A stretch of DNA of 64,000 nucleotides from Tillus elongatus (Eukaryota > Arthropoda > Insecta > Coleoptera > Cleridae), in the NCBI GenBank assembly GCA_964006375.1, contig OZ023265.1, forward strand, positions 114,097,084 to 114,161,083. The letters run 5' to 3'. The notes beneath the pieces were generated by a model. The model searched no databases, was not told the DNA's origin, and worked only from the letters and a program-made list of their open reading frames with translations. A program made the position numbers and the translations under genes. This document shows, one piece after another, positions 11,551-23,889 of the stretch (its first letter is position 1; every line of letters starts with the position of its first letter).

Positions 11551-13248
11551 ATGGAACGAAGAAAGTTCTATGACCCCCTTGAGAAAAAAGATGCTGAGAT
11601 ATTGCGTATGATGGCCTAGGGATCTGATAGTGAGGAATTGTCAGAAGCGAATGATAGCGGTGAAGTGTAAGGAGACAATTTGGAAGAACAAATGGAAAAC
11701 ACAGATAACGAATAAGATATAACAAGTTGTGATGAAGATGAAGATCCAAGTTGTGTAAAAGAAAATGTAAATTTTGTATTTGTGAAAGAAAATCTAACTA
11801 AATCGCGGTTAGAATTACCTGCCCAAAATGTCAGAACACGTTCGCATAACATCATAACTCATTTGCTTGGTTTGAATGGTGCATGCAAAGACGGCTTTGG
11901 ATTGTCGTTCAGTGATGAAGAATATAACTATCAGTAATACCAATAAGTATATCAATAATAGAAAATAAATGTACAGCAGGGAAATGGATGACGAGACTAT
12001 GGATCTGACTGAAATGAAAGGTTTTATATGTCTTTTGTGTATAGTAGGCTTTTATAGGAATAGCAGAATAAACACCAGCATCGTCTAGGCCACTGATGGT
12101 TCTGGCATGGAACTCTTTCGATTGACTATGTCACGAAAGAGATTTTATTTTTTTCTACAGTTTGCATTTTGATGACAAAGAAACTCGAAATGAAAGGAGG
12201 GCTGTCGATAAACTTGCACCTATCAGATAAATTTTCGAGATGTTTGTCACGCATTGTCGGAATAATTATTGTGTTGGAGAGTATGTCACAATTGACATAA
12301 TTCTGTCAGGGTGTAGGGGAATGTGTCTATTTCATCAGAAGCAAACCATCTAAATATGTCATAAAAATAATATGATTCACGGACGCAAGAATGTATTACA
12401 CAAACAATCTTGAAATATAAATAGAAAAGCAGCCTGATGGTCCTTACAGAACTAATAATAGCAAACTGTAGTAAATGGGCTCTGTGCACCGCTCTTTGGT
12501 TTGGGAAAAATATCACAGCAGATAACTGGTTCACCAGTTACGAGTTGGGGGACCGACCTTCGGAAAAATCACAAACTAACACATGTTGGTACCCCAAGAA
12601 AGAACAAACGATAAAGTCCACGGAACTTGATGTACGTGGTCGAAATAAATCCACGTCTAAATTCGCTTTCCAATCAATTTGACAATGGTTTTTTATATTC
12701 TAAAAAGAGGAAAAAACGTTCTTCTTCTCTCTAGCATGCATCACGACGCGGCCATAGAATTTACAACAAAAAGAAAAATGAAACCGAATAATAAGCTTTT
12801 ATAGTGAGACGAAATCTGGTGTCGACGTTGTCGACAAATTATATGCCACCTACTCAGTTTCTAGCCAGTGGCAGTTTTTTATACAATGTTTAGCTTAGCG
12901 GGTATTATCGCTCACGTCATTTATAAATGGAACCAAAACCAGTGCTTAGAGAGAATTAGACACATTAGAAAAGCCTTAGCCTTGTATGAAACAATAGACT
13001 ATATGTAAAGAAGGTCTAAAATAGTATCTTCACCCAGAAATCTGCGGAAATGGAACTGCTGAAATGATGGGAGAAAATGGATCTGTTACAGCGAGTGCTA
13101 GCACAAGTAGCCTTCAAACTGGACAGGCAAGATATCTTGCCACAGAAGAGACGGGAAAGGTTAGAAAACTCGTATGATCACACACAAATGTATGGAATGT
13201 AGTAATTTCATTTACTTAGAGCATGCAAAGAATATTTGTTTTATTTGA
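11551..13248 (+). pseudogene. piggyBac-like transposase pseudogene 1, near full length
   Basis: A cut-and-paste transposase, about 565 codons if gaps are ignored (normal for the family) and broken by many stops and frameshifts. It starts MERRKFYDPL with an acidic N-terminus, then NVRTRSHNII. The catalytic Asp of YVTID is at 12,294, the Asp of ADNWFTSYE at 12,521, and the Asp pair of SGVDVVDKL at 12,824 and 12,833, so all known DDD positions survive although the frame does not. WQFF and FINGTKTSA-like pieces follow, then a C-terminal cysteine-rich zinc-binding part (KCMECSNFIYLEHAKNICFI and a stop at 13,246-13,248). A terminal repeat candidate sits upstream at 11,192. The assignment is from motifs; the subfamily is not determined. 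Confidence 0.85.
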
Positions 13249-13264
13249 ATAACTCAAAGCGAAC

Positions 13265-14371
13265 ATAAAATAACATAAAACTTAGCGGTACAGTAGAAGT
13301 AAACAATGAGGAAATTGTTCACAAGGAGTCTGTGGAATCAGAGGACATCTCGGATAATGAAACCGTAAGTGGTACAAGTTTCATGTTGGGAAGTCTGGTA
13401 CAAAATGGCCCTGTATACCTGAGAGATCTAACGTTCGTACCAGATCGGAAAACATTATTCTTGAACGTGCGGGAGTGAAAGTGATTGAACAGAATACGAA
13501 AATGGCAGTTGAGTGTTGGCAACTATTTGTAACTGATAAAAGGTTGTGTGAAATTGTTCAGTATATAAATATTCAAATAAAGTTTGGCAAGATGTAGCTA
13601 CGAATAGTGACATTCAAAAATATATGATGTTTGTTACCACCATATGTAAAATAATTTTTTTGTCTCTATTTAGCTGGATGTTTTAGATCGAATAAACGAA
13701 ACCTAAAAGATTTGTGGAGAAGTGATGGGTCGGGTGTAGAGATCTTTAAAACAACGACTTTAAAAATGTGTCATTTTCTCCAATGCCGCTTACGGTTAGA
13801 CGACAAGACTACGCATGAAGAAAGAAAAAATATATAACCATGCTGCTGTTCCTACTTTCTTCGAGAGGTTTGTGAAAAAATGCCAGACCACATATAATAA
13901 ATCGGAATATGTCACTATTGGTGAAAAACTTCCAGCTTTTCGAGGTCGTTGTGGTTTCAGGCAGTATATGCCAAACAAACCATCGAAATATAGTTTGAAA
14001 ATATATGCCATGGCAGATGCTAATACGCTCTATATATGTATTCATATAAATGTAATAATAATTGCGTTTTTTCCCGTCGAGATTTTCTACGATATTTGGG
14101 GATGGGATAAGTCATGGGCCACTTACTAAGAGAAAAGAAAATATCCACTTACAAAAAGATCTGCGCCATTGGATCCAGCATCATGCTGGGGAATCTTCAG
14201 TGGAACCTCCAATAAATGTTCCCAGAGCAATTTGACGATGCGACGTGTGTTCGACAAAAAAAGACCACAAAGCAAAAAACGTATGTTACTAGTGTAATCG
14301 GTACATATACGCGGAACATGATCTATTCACCTGTGAAAAATGTGCTGAATCTCACGCCAATTCTGTCTGAT
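13265..14371 (+). pseudogene. piggyBac-like transposase pseudogene 2, internally deleted
   Basis: A second piggyBac-like gene begins about 20 bases after the first ends. It has an acidic N-terminus (VESEDISDNE), NVRTRSENIILERAG, then LRLDDKTTHEERKN, an open stretch FFERFVKKCQTTYNKSEY, and FRGRCGFRQYMPNKPSKYSL. The first catalytic Asp is changed to Gly (YVTIGEK, codon at 13,920-13,922). After DANTLY the middle of the protein is missing and the sequence passes to the C-terminal zinc part (RCDVCSTKKDHKAKNVCY, then CNRYIYAEHDLFTCEKC, ending at a TGA at 14,369-14,371). It has one in-frame stop in the zinc part and frameshifts before. It is dead, and diverged enough from copy 1 to be a separate insertion rather than a simple tandem duplication. 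Confidence 0.85.
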
Positions 14372-14374
14372 TAG

Positions 14375-15200
14375 TTCTATAAGATAAAACCTTTTTATTT
14401 TAAGTTACACCTTATGAATAATTTAAAGAATCTTAATTTTTCTTTGAATTACTAGTTGAAGGATAGTAAAACTTGTATGAAGAATACGGATTGCAATTAA
14501 AAGATTTAAATATCTAAAAAACCGGTTGTTTTATTCTATTTACCTTTTTAATGATATACAGAACACTAATAAGCCAGTCACGTAGACAAGAAAATCGCGT
14601 TACGTCGCAGAAAATTGCACTGTTCTTATTTTTTGGGATGTTCTTTGAATATATACCATTGGTGAAAAATGAAGTTCGTAGCTTCCAAAGACATGTGCTA
14701 ATGTGGTACTCGAAAAACCTTGAAACTTTGGAACTTCTTCCAGTTTTTTGCTTATAACTTCTAAAAGGGAAATCCTGCGGAAAAAGTTATTCTGCATATT
14801 TTTCAAGTAGACAAGATGCAAGCGAAACCGCAGCTCTGTAGGTCCAACACGTCCTGAAATACGGCACTTCAAAAATTGGCCATTTTTCTAAAAAAGTTCG
14901 AATTTGTAGTTTTAGCTGTCTTCCTAGCAGGATATGGGCTAAAATACTCATTTTAAGAGGAAAGTTATGAGAAATTAAGTTGTAGAGTACTTATTAAGCT
15001 ATAATTTAAGGTTGCTCTATAGTAAGAGGGTCTATACCTATAGGAGGTAGTAGCTGCTTACATTACCTACATGTCTGACCATTTTGGGAGAAGCGTGTCA
15101 GTTGTATTCAATGGCTACCCTAAACAGGGGGCTGCTAGGAACACAAAAAGGCAGAGCTGCCACGTCGTTATGCAGCTTCTGCGTGTAGCGACATCATTTT
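14375..15200. other. No recognised feature
   Basis: AT-rich sequence. The frames at 14,551-14,872 show no family signature. Confidence 0.4.
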
Positions 15201-15204
15201 TAAT

Positions 15205-16280
15205 GAGTAATGAAACTGCCTCAAGATAAGTTATTGTCCAACCATAAAACAAGTAGCGCTTGGTCAACTTCATCTGCACTAGACTGGATAGCCAAAGGAT
15301 CAAAAAAAGCAAGCCCCAGAGGACGCCGACTACCTCATTGTGAGGACAGCATTGGAAAATAGCCATGAGTACGAGCAAGTTACAATCGCTGGGGAGGTTT
15401 CGACCTCTTGGTGTTCCTTGATGGAATATGGAATTGCCTTCAGGATACAAAATGTTTTCTTTCAGAAAAGTGGCAATGGTGAAAGAGGTTGTGAGTAGTT
15501 CTCTTCAACGTCATTCGTCCGATGAGAGCTATCATTTCCCACTGGGATAGATATGTTCCTTCACGCCTTTGCTGATTGCGACACCACCTCTACCCTTTTC
15601 TGACAAGGGAAAACAAAGCCAGACCTTCTTGACTCGGATACCACGTTTCTCAACCAGGACTTTACTCATGAGAAAATAGCCCCTGCTGGCAACAAATGTC
15701 TCATGACGCTGTATGGTGGTAGAGAAGACGTCTCTCTTCACGTACTGCGTTACGGGATATTTGTCCGATCTGCTGCCAACGCCAAAGTCCACCGTGCTCG
15801 TCTGCCACCAACCAAAGAGACTGCTACCCAACATTCTTACAGAGCGTACCACCAGATACAGAAATGGTTTGGGGGGTCGAGACAGAGCGCACCAACTGGG
15901 GGGGGGGGATGGACACGGAGTTAGCAGGAGCTGACACCGGTGACCTCAACCAAGCAACCAGCGCCGCCAACCCTGCTTAAATTTCTGTCATTTAGATGCC
16001 AGAAAGGGTGCGGAGGAGGGAGATACGCCTGTCAGAGAGCAGGGATGAAATGTTCTGCTCTCTGAAACGTTTGTCAGGGGAAGACCTGCTTGAATGCTCA
16101 TCTGTTAGCAATAGCTGAGTCGGATGTAGAACACGTCGTCGACGAACATTCACCACTAGTATCTAGCAGTAGATCTAATCCGACAACGAGGAGTCTCCGG
16201 AGCCCCAAGAACAGCCGTCTGACGAACCTGGGTCTTCCAAAGGAACACGGATGTCTCGCAAAGTGCGTAAAGGTAAGCCT
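15205..16280 (+). pseudogene. Pseudogene of an unnamed animal family (EDAD / GCDTTS-like / LPPT / cysteine-rich)
   Basis: One plus-strand frame carries, in order: APEDADYLIVRTALENSHEY (15,313 on), VTIAGE, IQNVFFQKSGNGE, MFLHAFADCDTTSTLF (Asp-Thr-Thr-Ser box near 15,577), a TGA, GKTKPDLLDSDTTFLN, ALYGG-like MTLYGGREDVSLHVLRYG, and RLPPTKETATQHSYRAYHQI. After a frame change at a G run (15,898-15,908) it continues LKFLSFRCQKGCGGG, CQRAGMKCSAL, a stop in place of the next Cys, and NVCQGKTCLN, then an acidic tail (NEESPEPQEQPSDEPGSSKG). I recognise this order from a family found in many copies in invertebrate and fish genomes, whose N-terminal part has an Asp-rich, nuclease-like core (PIN/FEN-like, inference). 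Its biochemical role is unknown to me. Only a few lesions are present, so decay looks recent. Confidence 0.7.
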
Positions 16281-16289
16281 AAGATTACA

Positions 16290-17765
16290 CCTACCCCTTT
16301 GTTATAATTTATTATTGCTTATTTCTATCGGAGGAGTCAGGAGGTCCCTCTATCACTTGACGTTAAACATTTTACATCCCAGGCCCCCAACCCAAGCAAC
16401 ATTTAAAGTCAAATTGACGTAAAATCGCCAGATCACCACAGGTAATTTTCAAGTAAAATATAAGTCTATTTTCTCAATGGGGGGAATAAACTCAAAGTAA
16501 TAGGTAAGTCGATAATAGGTATAGCAAGGCATTTCGACCAACGCGTTTTAGCAACATTTAGGGTATTTCGATTCTACATTGGGTGAATGCACGTAATTCA
16601 TTGGTAAATACGTGCAACGTTTTACTTCAATCCGACATCTGGGCGCAAGTGCCGTGAAGTTCTTAACAACGAACTGTGCATGTGGCATTATTCTGTAGGA
16701 TCAGTGCCTATATATGTATTAACAAACAGTATATATTAGCAACTAAGTATGTCCACCTTTGTTAAAAAATGACAACATGATGACTGATCAAAGAAGATAC
16801 TATAAGTACTTGGATCAATGATAAAGGTAATTCGCACTGTATAAAAAAAAAACTGCGGTTATGTTTTTTCGTGTTATAATGATTATATTATTTTGATATA
16901 ATTCAAGCGCCCCCTGTAAAAAGTGAAATTAGTTACAAATTAGAACTGTTTAAAATTCTGGAATTTCTGATTTAGAGGATTGGTAATGTAAACAAGACAA
17001 ATCTATCCTACTCACATTGTACACATTGTTATTTTACGTTGTTTTCGAATTAAAATTTGATTACGCTAGATTCAACAAAAATAGTTCTTAATTTTCCTAT
17101 ACAATCAATCACAATCACATACAATAACTTATCAACAGAAACCAAAAGGTTTTATTTAATGGTGTCTACTCGCGTGAACTTCTTTTAAGGGATGACTTCC
17201 ACAAGGCTCCAGACTGGTCTCAATATTGTTCGTCATACTTACGTATTTAACACACATTCTGGCTACAGGTGTAAACCCAAATATGGGACCAGTAAAAACA
17301 AATTAACTAAATATTTTGTTACAGCCATTAGGAAGGTTCTGATTAGAAAATAGTTTTTGATTCAAAAACGGTAGACCTGTTGAATGCCGTTAAAATTATT
17401 CATTTTCAAAGCTAGCTGCAACGCATTCTTCGTAATAATTTTTAGATCATAGTTTATTTACCATAGTATGCCTCCCTCATAAACAAATTTAGGAGTGTTA
17501 CTCTCTTTGTGTCATTATTTGTTGTTTTGGTATGCTTTTTTTACAAGATAACGTAAAGTATGCCGGGGCATAGTTGGTTTTCTAATGGAGATATGCGAGA
17601 CATGATTTGCTTTAATGCGCTAGAAAATGTTAATAAACATTAGGCCTATGTATGCTAAAAACTTTCAACCAGAAGACAGCTGGATCACAAATTATCTAAA
17701 AATTGTTGGACATTCAAGCGAAACTAGTTTGTTTCGTCCAAAGCAAGATTTTATAGCCCATCCAG
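16290..17765. other. No recognised feature
   Basis: AT-rich sequence with no coding signature; no repeat boundary recognised. Confidence 0.4.
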
Positions 17766-17766
17766 A

Positions 17767-18122
17767 GCCTCGGTGGTTCAGTGGTAACAACCTGTGCCTC
17801 TGAACCGAAGGGTACTGGCTTCAATTCCAGGGTTCTCCTTGCACCTTTTGAGTACATACTGTAACATTAACATCAACCAAGGTTGTGACATTTTACGTGA
17901 GCAAGTTGAATGTCTGCACACTTCGGCCTTCTAAGGGGACGTAAAGCCGTCGGTCCTGTATCCATGCGTTGTTGGGCACGTTAAAGATCCCTACCATCCT
18001 TGCAGAAAGACAGGGGTTCGGCAAAATTTCCCGGATAGTAAGGTGGAACTGTTCTCTGGCGTCGGTGATTGGCATAGTCGCGGAAATAGACCGACGTTGA
18101 ATAAACAAAAACACAAACACAC
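17767..18122 (+). mobile_element. tRNA-derived SINE (family S1), full-length copy
   Basis: The head GCCTCGGTGGTTCAGTGGTA is a tRNA-like 5' end containing an A box. A loop CTCTGAA follows (anticodon position CTG, as in tRNA-Gln), then the B-box region GGCTTCAATTCC. The body has ACATTAACATCAACC, GAGCAAGTTGAATGTCTGCA, GTTGGGCACGTTAAAGATCC, GGTTCGGCAAAATTTCC and GGCGTCGGTGATTGGC, ending GACCGACGTTGAATAAAC plus an A-rich tail. Transcription by RNA polymerase III from the internal boxes is expected from the structure. Confidence 0.88.
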
Positions 18123-18210
18123 AGGCCGTCCAAAAATATCACCCCCGAGCAAGAAGAAGAAATGTAAGTTCGTGTATCAAAAAATCCAGAAAGTAGTTCA
18201 AGGAAAAATA

Positions 18211-19141
<931 letters not shown>

Positions 19142-19289
19142 ATGCAGCTACCAATGTAAATGGATCATCGGCTCTTAGAATCTTTCATGGCGAAGGTCGT
19201 TATCTGTATCACGTCACATTCGTACAGAATGATCATCTGATTTTCCAGATAGACTACAATTTTGGTCTTTATTTATAAACAAACAGAAT

Positions 19290-20040
19290 GCCGATCCACT
19301 TTTTGTGATGAAAATATTATTAACAGATAAAACTGCCTGTTCTTGCAGTTTTTGACTGTAATCAAACACATGTGAGAGAACGGAAATCCCCATTTAGCAG
19401 TAGGACGTCATCTCCAACCTGAATTCAAGATTAATGTTTGGTATGCAATAGCCAGAAATCAGATTCTAGGTCCATATAAATTACCACCAAATTTGAATGG
19501 AAATGCCTACCTTAATTTTCTACAAAATGGTTCCAGTGATCTCCTTGATGATTTGCCCTTAAATTTAAGCTGGAATAAATATTTTTTGCAAGGCGGTGCA
19601 TCGACACAGTTTTTTGCTTTTGTGTAAATTAATAAATAAAATAGATTCCCAAAGATGGACAGGTTGTGGCAGCTCAAACTGCTAGCCAGCTCGTAGCCCG
19701 AATTTTAAACCACTAGACCTTTTTTGGTTATCTTAAATAAGCTCTACAATAACAGAGTAAATTACCTATGAAGAATTATCTCAAAAAGATTTAGAAATTG
19801 ATAATTTATTTAAAAATATAAGAATACTATTTAAAATTAGATCATATTTTCTCAGATACTTATGAAGGTATATAAATGTCACTGGTATCCATTAATTCAA
19901 AAGAGGATCTAGCTGCCAGAATAAGATCATTTGAAGTTTTGCATGCAGCCCAAATATCAGGAGCTGTTACAGATGAGTTTATTGGAAGGATACATAATTG
20001 TTTAAGGCTAGATTGGGGTCATATCGAACATAGCAATTAG
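19290..20040 (+). pseudogene. Mariner/Tc-like (IS630-superfamily) transposase remnant
   Basis: Fragments of a DDE transposase of the type with a C-terminal GGHFEHL ending, common in insects. Seen are NPHLAVGRHLQPEFKINVWY and LGPYKLPPNLNGNAYLNFLQ, then DLLDDLPLN and YFLQGGAS. The family's second catalytic Asp (MQDGAP) is here Gly. RWTGCGSSN and PARSPNFKPLD follow, then after a gap SKEDLAARI and IHNCLRLDWGHIEHSN with a TAG at 20,038. Stops and frameshifts are frequent. Terminal repeats were not found. A related fragment is at 62.9-63.1 kb. Confidence 0.8.
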
Positions 20041-20044
20041 TATT

Positions 20045-22385
20045 AATAACTGTATTAAGTAATAACTGCATATAGTTCTCATTCTTGTCACTGCTACACG
20101 TTATCTATAAATTGGGTATTAAATATTTTTAAGATCACATTTGTTAATTTCATGTCTTTACCGATGATTGTAACATTTGTAACTTCTTAAAATAAACTAA
20201 TATTTCCCCACTCATTGTTTGAAAATGAGAATATCTCTCATGACAGATTAATTGATTGTTTTGAAGTTCGGCTAAGAATTTTGCAGAGATCATTGCAAGA
20301 AATTATATGGTTTTAGATGATTACACAAAAAACACGACTAGATAATTTAAAAACCAGAAAAGATAGCTATAGGTAACCATTTTACCGTTCTATAAAGAAT
20401 AGTATCATGTACCAGACTACGGAAAAACTTACAGGATGTTCTTATTGGAAAAACAACTTATGATGGTGTAACTTAACTTTCACCACCCTGATGCAATTAA
20501 GCCACCTTGCAAATATGGATGGGAACCCTAGGGATCTAGCTATCCCTCCTATCACTATTTCGCTTTATCTTTCTTACTGTAAAAGACGCATGGTTTTAAG
20601 CTACTTACCGTTTCTCTTTTTTTTTTATTAAATATATCGAAAACGGTTAATTTTAGTAATAGAGAAACTTGATGAAGGTCAACCTAATTTTACGTGTTAT
20701 TCAAAAATGCAGTAAAATATGGGGTGTCATTTAAAATAAGCAAGTTGATGGCGATTTCCGGTATAACCCGAAGTGATACATGGAGGCCATTATTTTATTT
20801 AAGGAGGACATGCCCGATATACCAAATTTTCAAATTTTAAAACGGAGTGGTGTCTGACATATAAGTATGAAGCTGACTCGGTTGCAAAGGTTCTAGTTCG
20901 CGTTTATTTGCAGAAAGTTTTCTAAAATTTTAAAGTCGTTATTTTTAAAAATTGGCTAAAATGTGTTCTGTGTTCATATTTAATTTATTTCACTTCTTTG
21001 TCAATGCTAAACACTTGTGAGTATTCTTTAAGCTTAAGCGGCAAGCAGCACCCTCTATGTGTCAGAGACAAATTGAGAACCAATAGCTCTTAGCGCTCTG
21101 AAAAACAAATTTTTACCAATTTTCCATTACTCTGATTACTTTTCTAGATATAAATAAAAATTGAAATTCAATTTTTTGCCCTATTTCCCTTGTAATTTTG
21201 ACTTTCGGGCTGAGGAAAGCTTATCTTAAGAGTAATATATAAATGTCAAGAATCTTCCGCTCTTCTGTGTGCCTGCCATTTCTTTCAGATCATCCTATAT
21301 TAGCAAGAGTTTTTAAATGTACTCTAATAATATTTTCACACTGTATGTATTAAAAGATTTCAAAACTACTCACAAATTTGTGCTTTACTCTTGTTTGATT
21401 TGAAAATTACTTAATCATACCAGACTACGTGTGGAAAGCTATCGCATCACGCCGTTTAGAGTAATATATCACAAAGCTTAGCTTCTGATTTATTCATTGA
21501 AAAGGAGCCACTCATCGTTACGTCATTTCATTGACTACTGTACGTTCTCAAGTGAAGATATAAAATGCTAACGTCTATTTACCTTTACTAATATGTTTAC
21601 ACATTTACTTTTACATCGATGCTAATATATTCATCAAACATTACAAGTATCATGAATATGACGCCCACAATTTAATAGTGTCTGTGGGAATGAATATTTT
21701 ATTTTAAAAAACAAGAAATAATTATGACCTGTGTAACCATCTTTGCGTGACTGGTAAATATCAAGACTGTAACTATTATTTTGATTGATATTTGTTTACA
21801 GGATTACAGACAATCTTAGTTACTTCATACAACAAAATATAACGTTAATTAAGTTAAGCAAACCGAAAAGCTACAGCTATAATGATACAGGTAACTACGT
21901 TGTTTTTACACATTTTGTAATTACACAATTTATCTGAATGCGGAATTTTTTTCAAGCATTTACAAGTTTGAGCAAAATTTATATTATTCTTGTTATATTT
22001 CGACGCTTACTGTATATCAGCGTTTAGATCTCCAGAACTGTGCACTTGTGCAGTCTGCAACACCCTTTGATTGTAGCTTTTAGACTGTGAAGGCCTTGTG
22101 CGTAAGTGGCGTTGTATTGTTTTACGCTTACAAGCAATTTTAATTGTTATATAATTCTAAAATCAGGGTTATATTATTCAAACCATTTTTTTAGCAGTTT
22201 TATTTGTCCTTAAAGTTTCAGCGCTTATTTAAGGTATCTTTAATTATTATTCTTATTTACAAAAAAGTAAACAGTCGTCTCCATATCGATCCGTAAATGA
22301 CATAAATTTTCTTAGTGCAAAGCAACGACATTTCCAGAGAGAAAAAAGGTGTAAATAAGACAATGATTGTAATTTATGATGTGAC
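20045..22385. other. No recognised feature
   Basis: A 2.3 kb AT-rich stretch without reading frames of note. If 22,435-22,587 is an exon on the minus strand, this would be its downstream intron or flank. Confidence 0.4.
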
Positions 22386-22434
22386 ATTAAGGCACTGTTA
22401 ACCATTGGGGGGAGAAAAGAACGAAAACACTAAC

Positions 22435-22587
22435 CTGCCGTTTGACACTGGAGGAGCTGTCACTGAGGCTTCCGGAAGCTGCGAATTTACGAGTCCGGTG
22501 CTTGAGACGAGCCGCTCCCGGAGCTGTGACCGGTAGCAGCGGACCTCCCGCCGCTACTCCTTCTATTGCTTCCGATTCTGAAACACA
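22435..22587 (-). CDS. Candidate internal exon of an unidentified host gene
   Basis: On the minus strand TGTGTTTTGTTTCAG ends at 22,588 (splice acceptor) and CGGCAG is followed by GTTAGTG at 22,434 (splice donor). The 153 bases between give 51 codons without a stop: CVSESEAIEGVAAGGPL, then LPVTAPGAARLKHRTRKF, then AASGSLSDSSSSVKRQ, phase 0 at both ends. Its GC content is far above its surroundings, and the Ser-rich, basic composition looks like a disordered linker of a large protein. A second possible acceptor (TTTCAG ending at 22,578) would give 143 bases. I do not recognise the protein. Nothing upstream or downstream in the window could be joined to it with confidence. Confidence 0.5.
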
Positions 22588-22769
22588 CTGAAACAAAACA
22601 CAGTCATTTAGATACTGACTAGATTTATATATACATTTATTTACAATCACCTGTATTTTATATTATTAAGAAACCTCGTATTTTTTTACAACTACGAGGT
22701 TAGACAAAGCCACTAAATTTACAAAACAAATTTTTACGCAAGCGTAAATATCACAAACTTTGTAAGACT

Positions 22770-23107
22770 TTTTTGCTCTTTAACGTCGGTCTATTTCCGC
22801 GACTATGGCCAATCACCAACAACACGAAGCAGTTTCTCCTCATTATCTTTTGCCAAACTCCTGCCTTTCTGTAAGGAGGGTAGGGATCTTTTACGAGCCG
22901 AACATTGCATTGACACGAGGCCGGCTGATTTACGCCCCCTGAAGGCCGGAATGTCCAAACATTCAACTTGCTCAAATACCATGCCACAATCTCAGTTGAT
23001 ATTAATTCTAGAGTATGTATTGAAAAAGTGAGAGGGAACATCTGGGAACCGAACCCAGTTCTTTTTGCTTCACAGACACGCGTTCTTACCTCTGGACCAC
23101 CGAGGCC
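22770..23107 (-). mobile_element. tRNA-derived SINE (family S1)
   Basis: The minus-strand copy has its head (GCCTCGGTGGTCCAGAGGTA) at 23,107 and its body running down to GACCGACGTTAAAGAGC near 22,775. The B box reads GGTTCGGTTCCC. It contains the core GAGCAAGTTGAATG, GGCGTAAATCAGCCGGCC and AGATCCCTACCCTCC. Confidence 0.9.
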
Positions 23108-23109
23108 TA

Positions 23110-23683
23110 AATGAGCTTGCTGAATTGATAGTTTATTTAAAAGAAATATGGCACGTAATGTTGATAACAGTTCGCCAAAAAGTAATAGTGCACAACAGTA
23201 GCAGTACGCGTATATTAGTTCAAAAGTGAATATAACCGAAATACAGGGTGTTGAATTAAAAATTGTAATATTGACTTTTATTGATATATAAGCAATTATT
23301 TGACATATTGTCTTAAAAATAAGTACAAATGTGGCTTTCGTTGTACTAAAAAATAACTTATTCCCGGCTTGAATCTAGTGGATAGAGGGCCTTGCTTGCG
23401 ATACCTTACACGTCTCAGAAATAGTAGTTGTTAGTGCCGCTAGGAGGCTCTGGTTAGAAAATAGTATTCCCTCGTATTCTGATAAGAAAAAAGATGCTGA
23501 ATGAGAGTAGATGTAAGGAGTTTCAAAACATTTTTGATTTTAGAAGTTGCTTCGTATTGTAACACCATCAGCTCTTAAGGGCTAACACTGATTGAGAAAT
23601 GGCAGATAATAATAATAAGAATAAGAATAATAATAACTGTCGCATAAAATGTTACAGCATGACATTCAAAGAAGCTACTGCTT

Positions 23684-23685
<2 letters not shown>
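23110..23685. other. No gene; short (AAT/AAG)n stretch
   Basis: Contains ATACAGGGTGTTGAATTAAA at 23,241-23,260, similar to the words found in the long-inverted-repeat element at 40.8-42.4 kb. An AATAATAAGAATAAG simple repeat lies at about 23,608-23,637. Confidence 0.45.
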
Positions 23686-23686
<1 letters not shown>

Positions 23687-23759
<73 letters not shown>

Positions 23760-23885
23760 TGGCGTCCGTGCGTGCGTGAGAGCACGTGCCTGCATGTGTG
23801 CGTTCGTGCGCGTGTGTGTAATTGCGCGCGTGTGTGTATAAGCGCGCGCTTGTGTGTGTATGTGTGCGTGTGTTTGTGTGTATGT
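23687..23885. repeat. (TA)n then GT/GC-rich microsatellite
   Basis: TA tract to 23,756, followed by alternating purine-pyrimidine sequence (GTGCGTGC, GCGCGCG, TGTGTGTG) to about 23,885. The frames across it are low-complexity artefacts. Confidence 0.97.
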
Positions 23886-23889
23886 AGTG

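Noticed and set aside
15115..15852. Minus-strand frames of 111 and 106 codons
   Set aside because: They lie opposite the EDAD/GCDTTS/LPPT pseudogene, whose plus-strand motifs explain the sequence.
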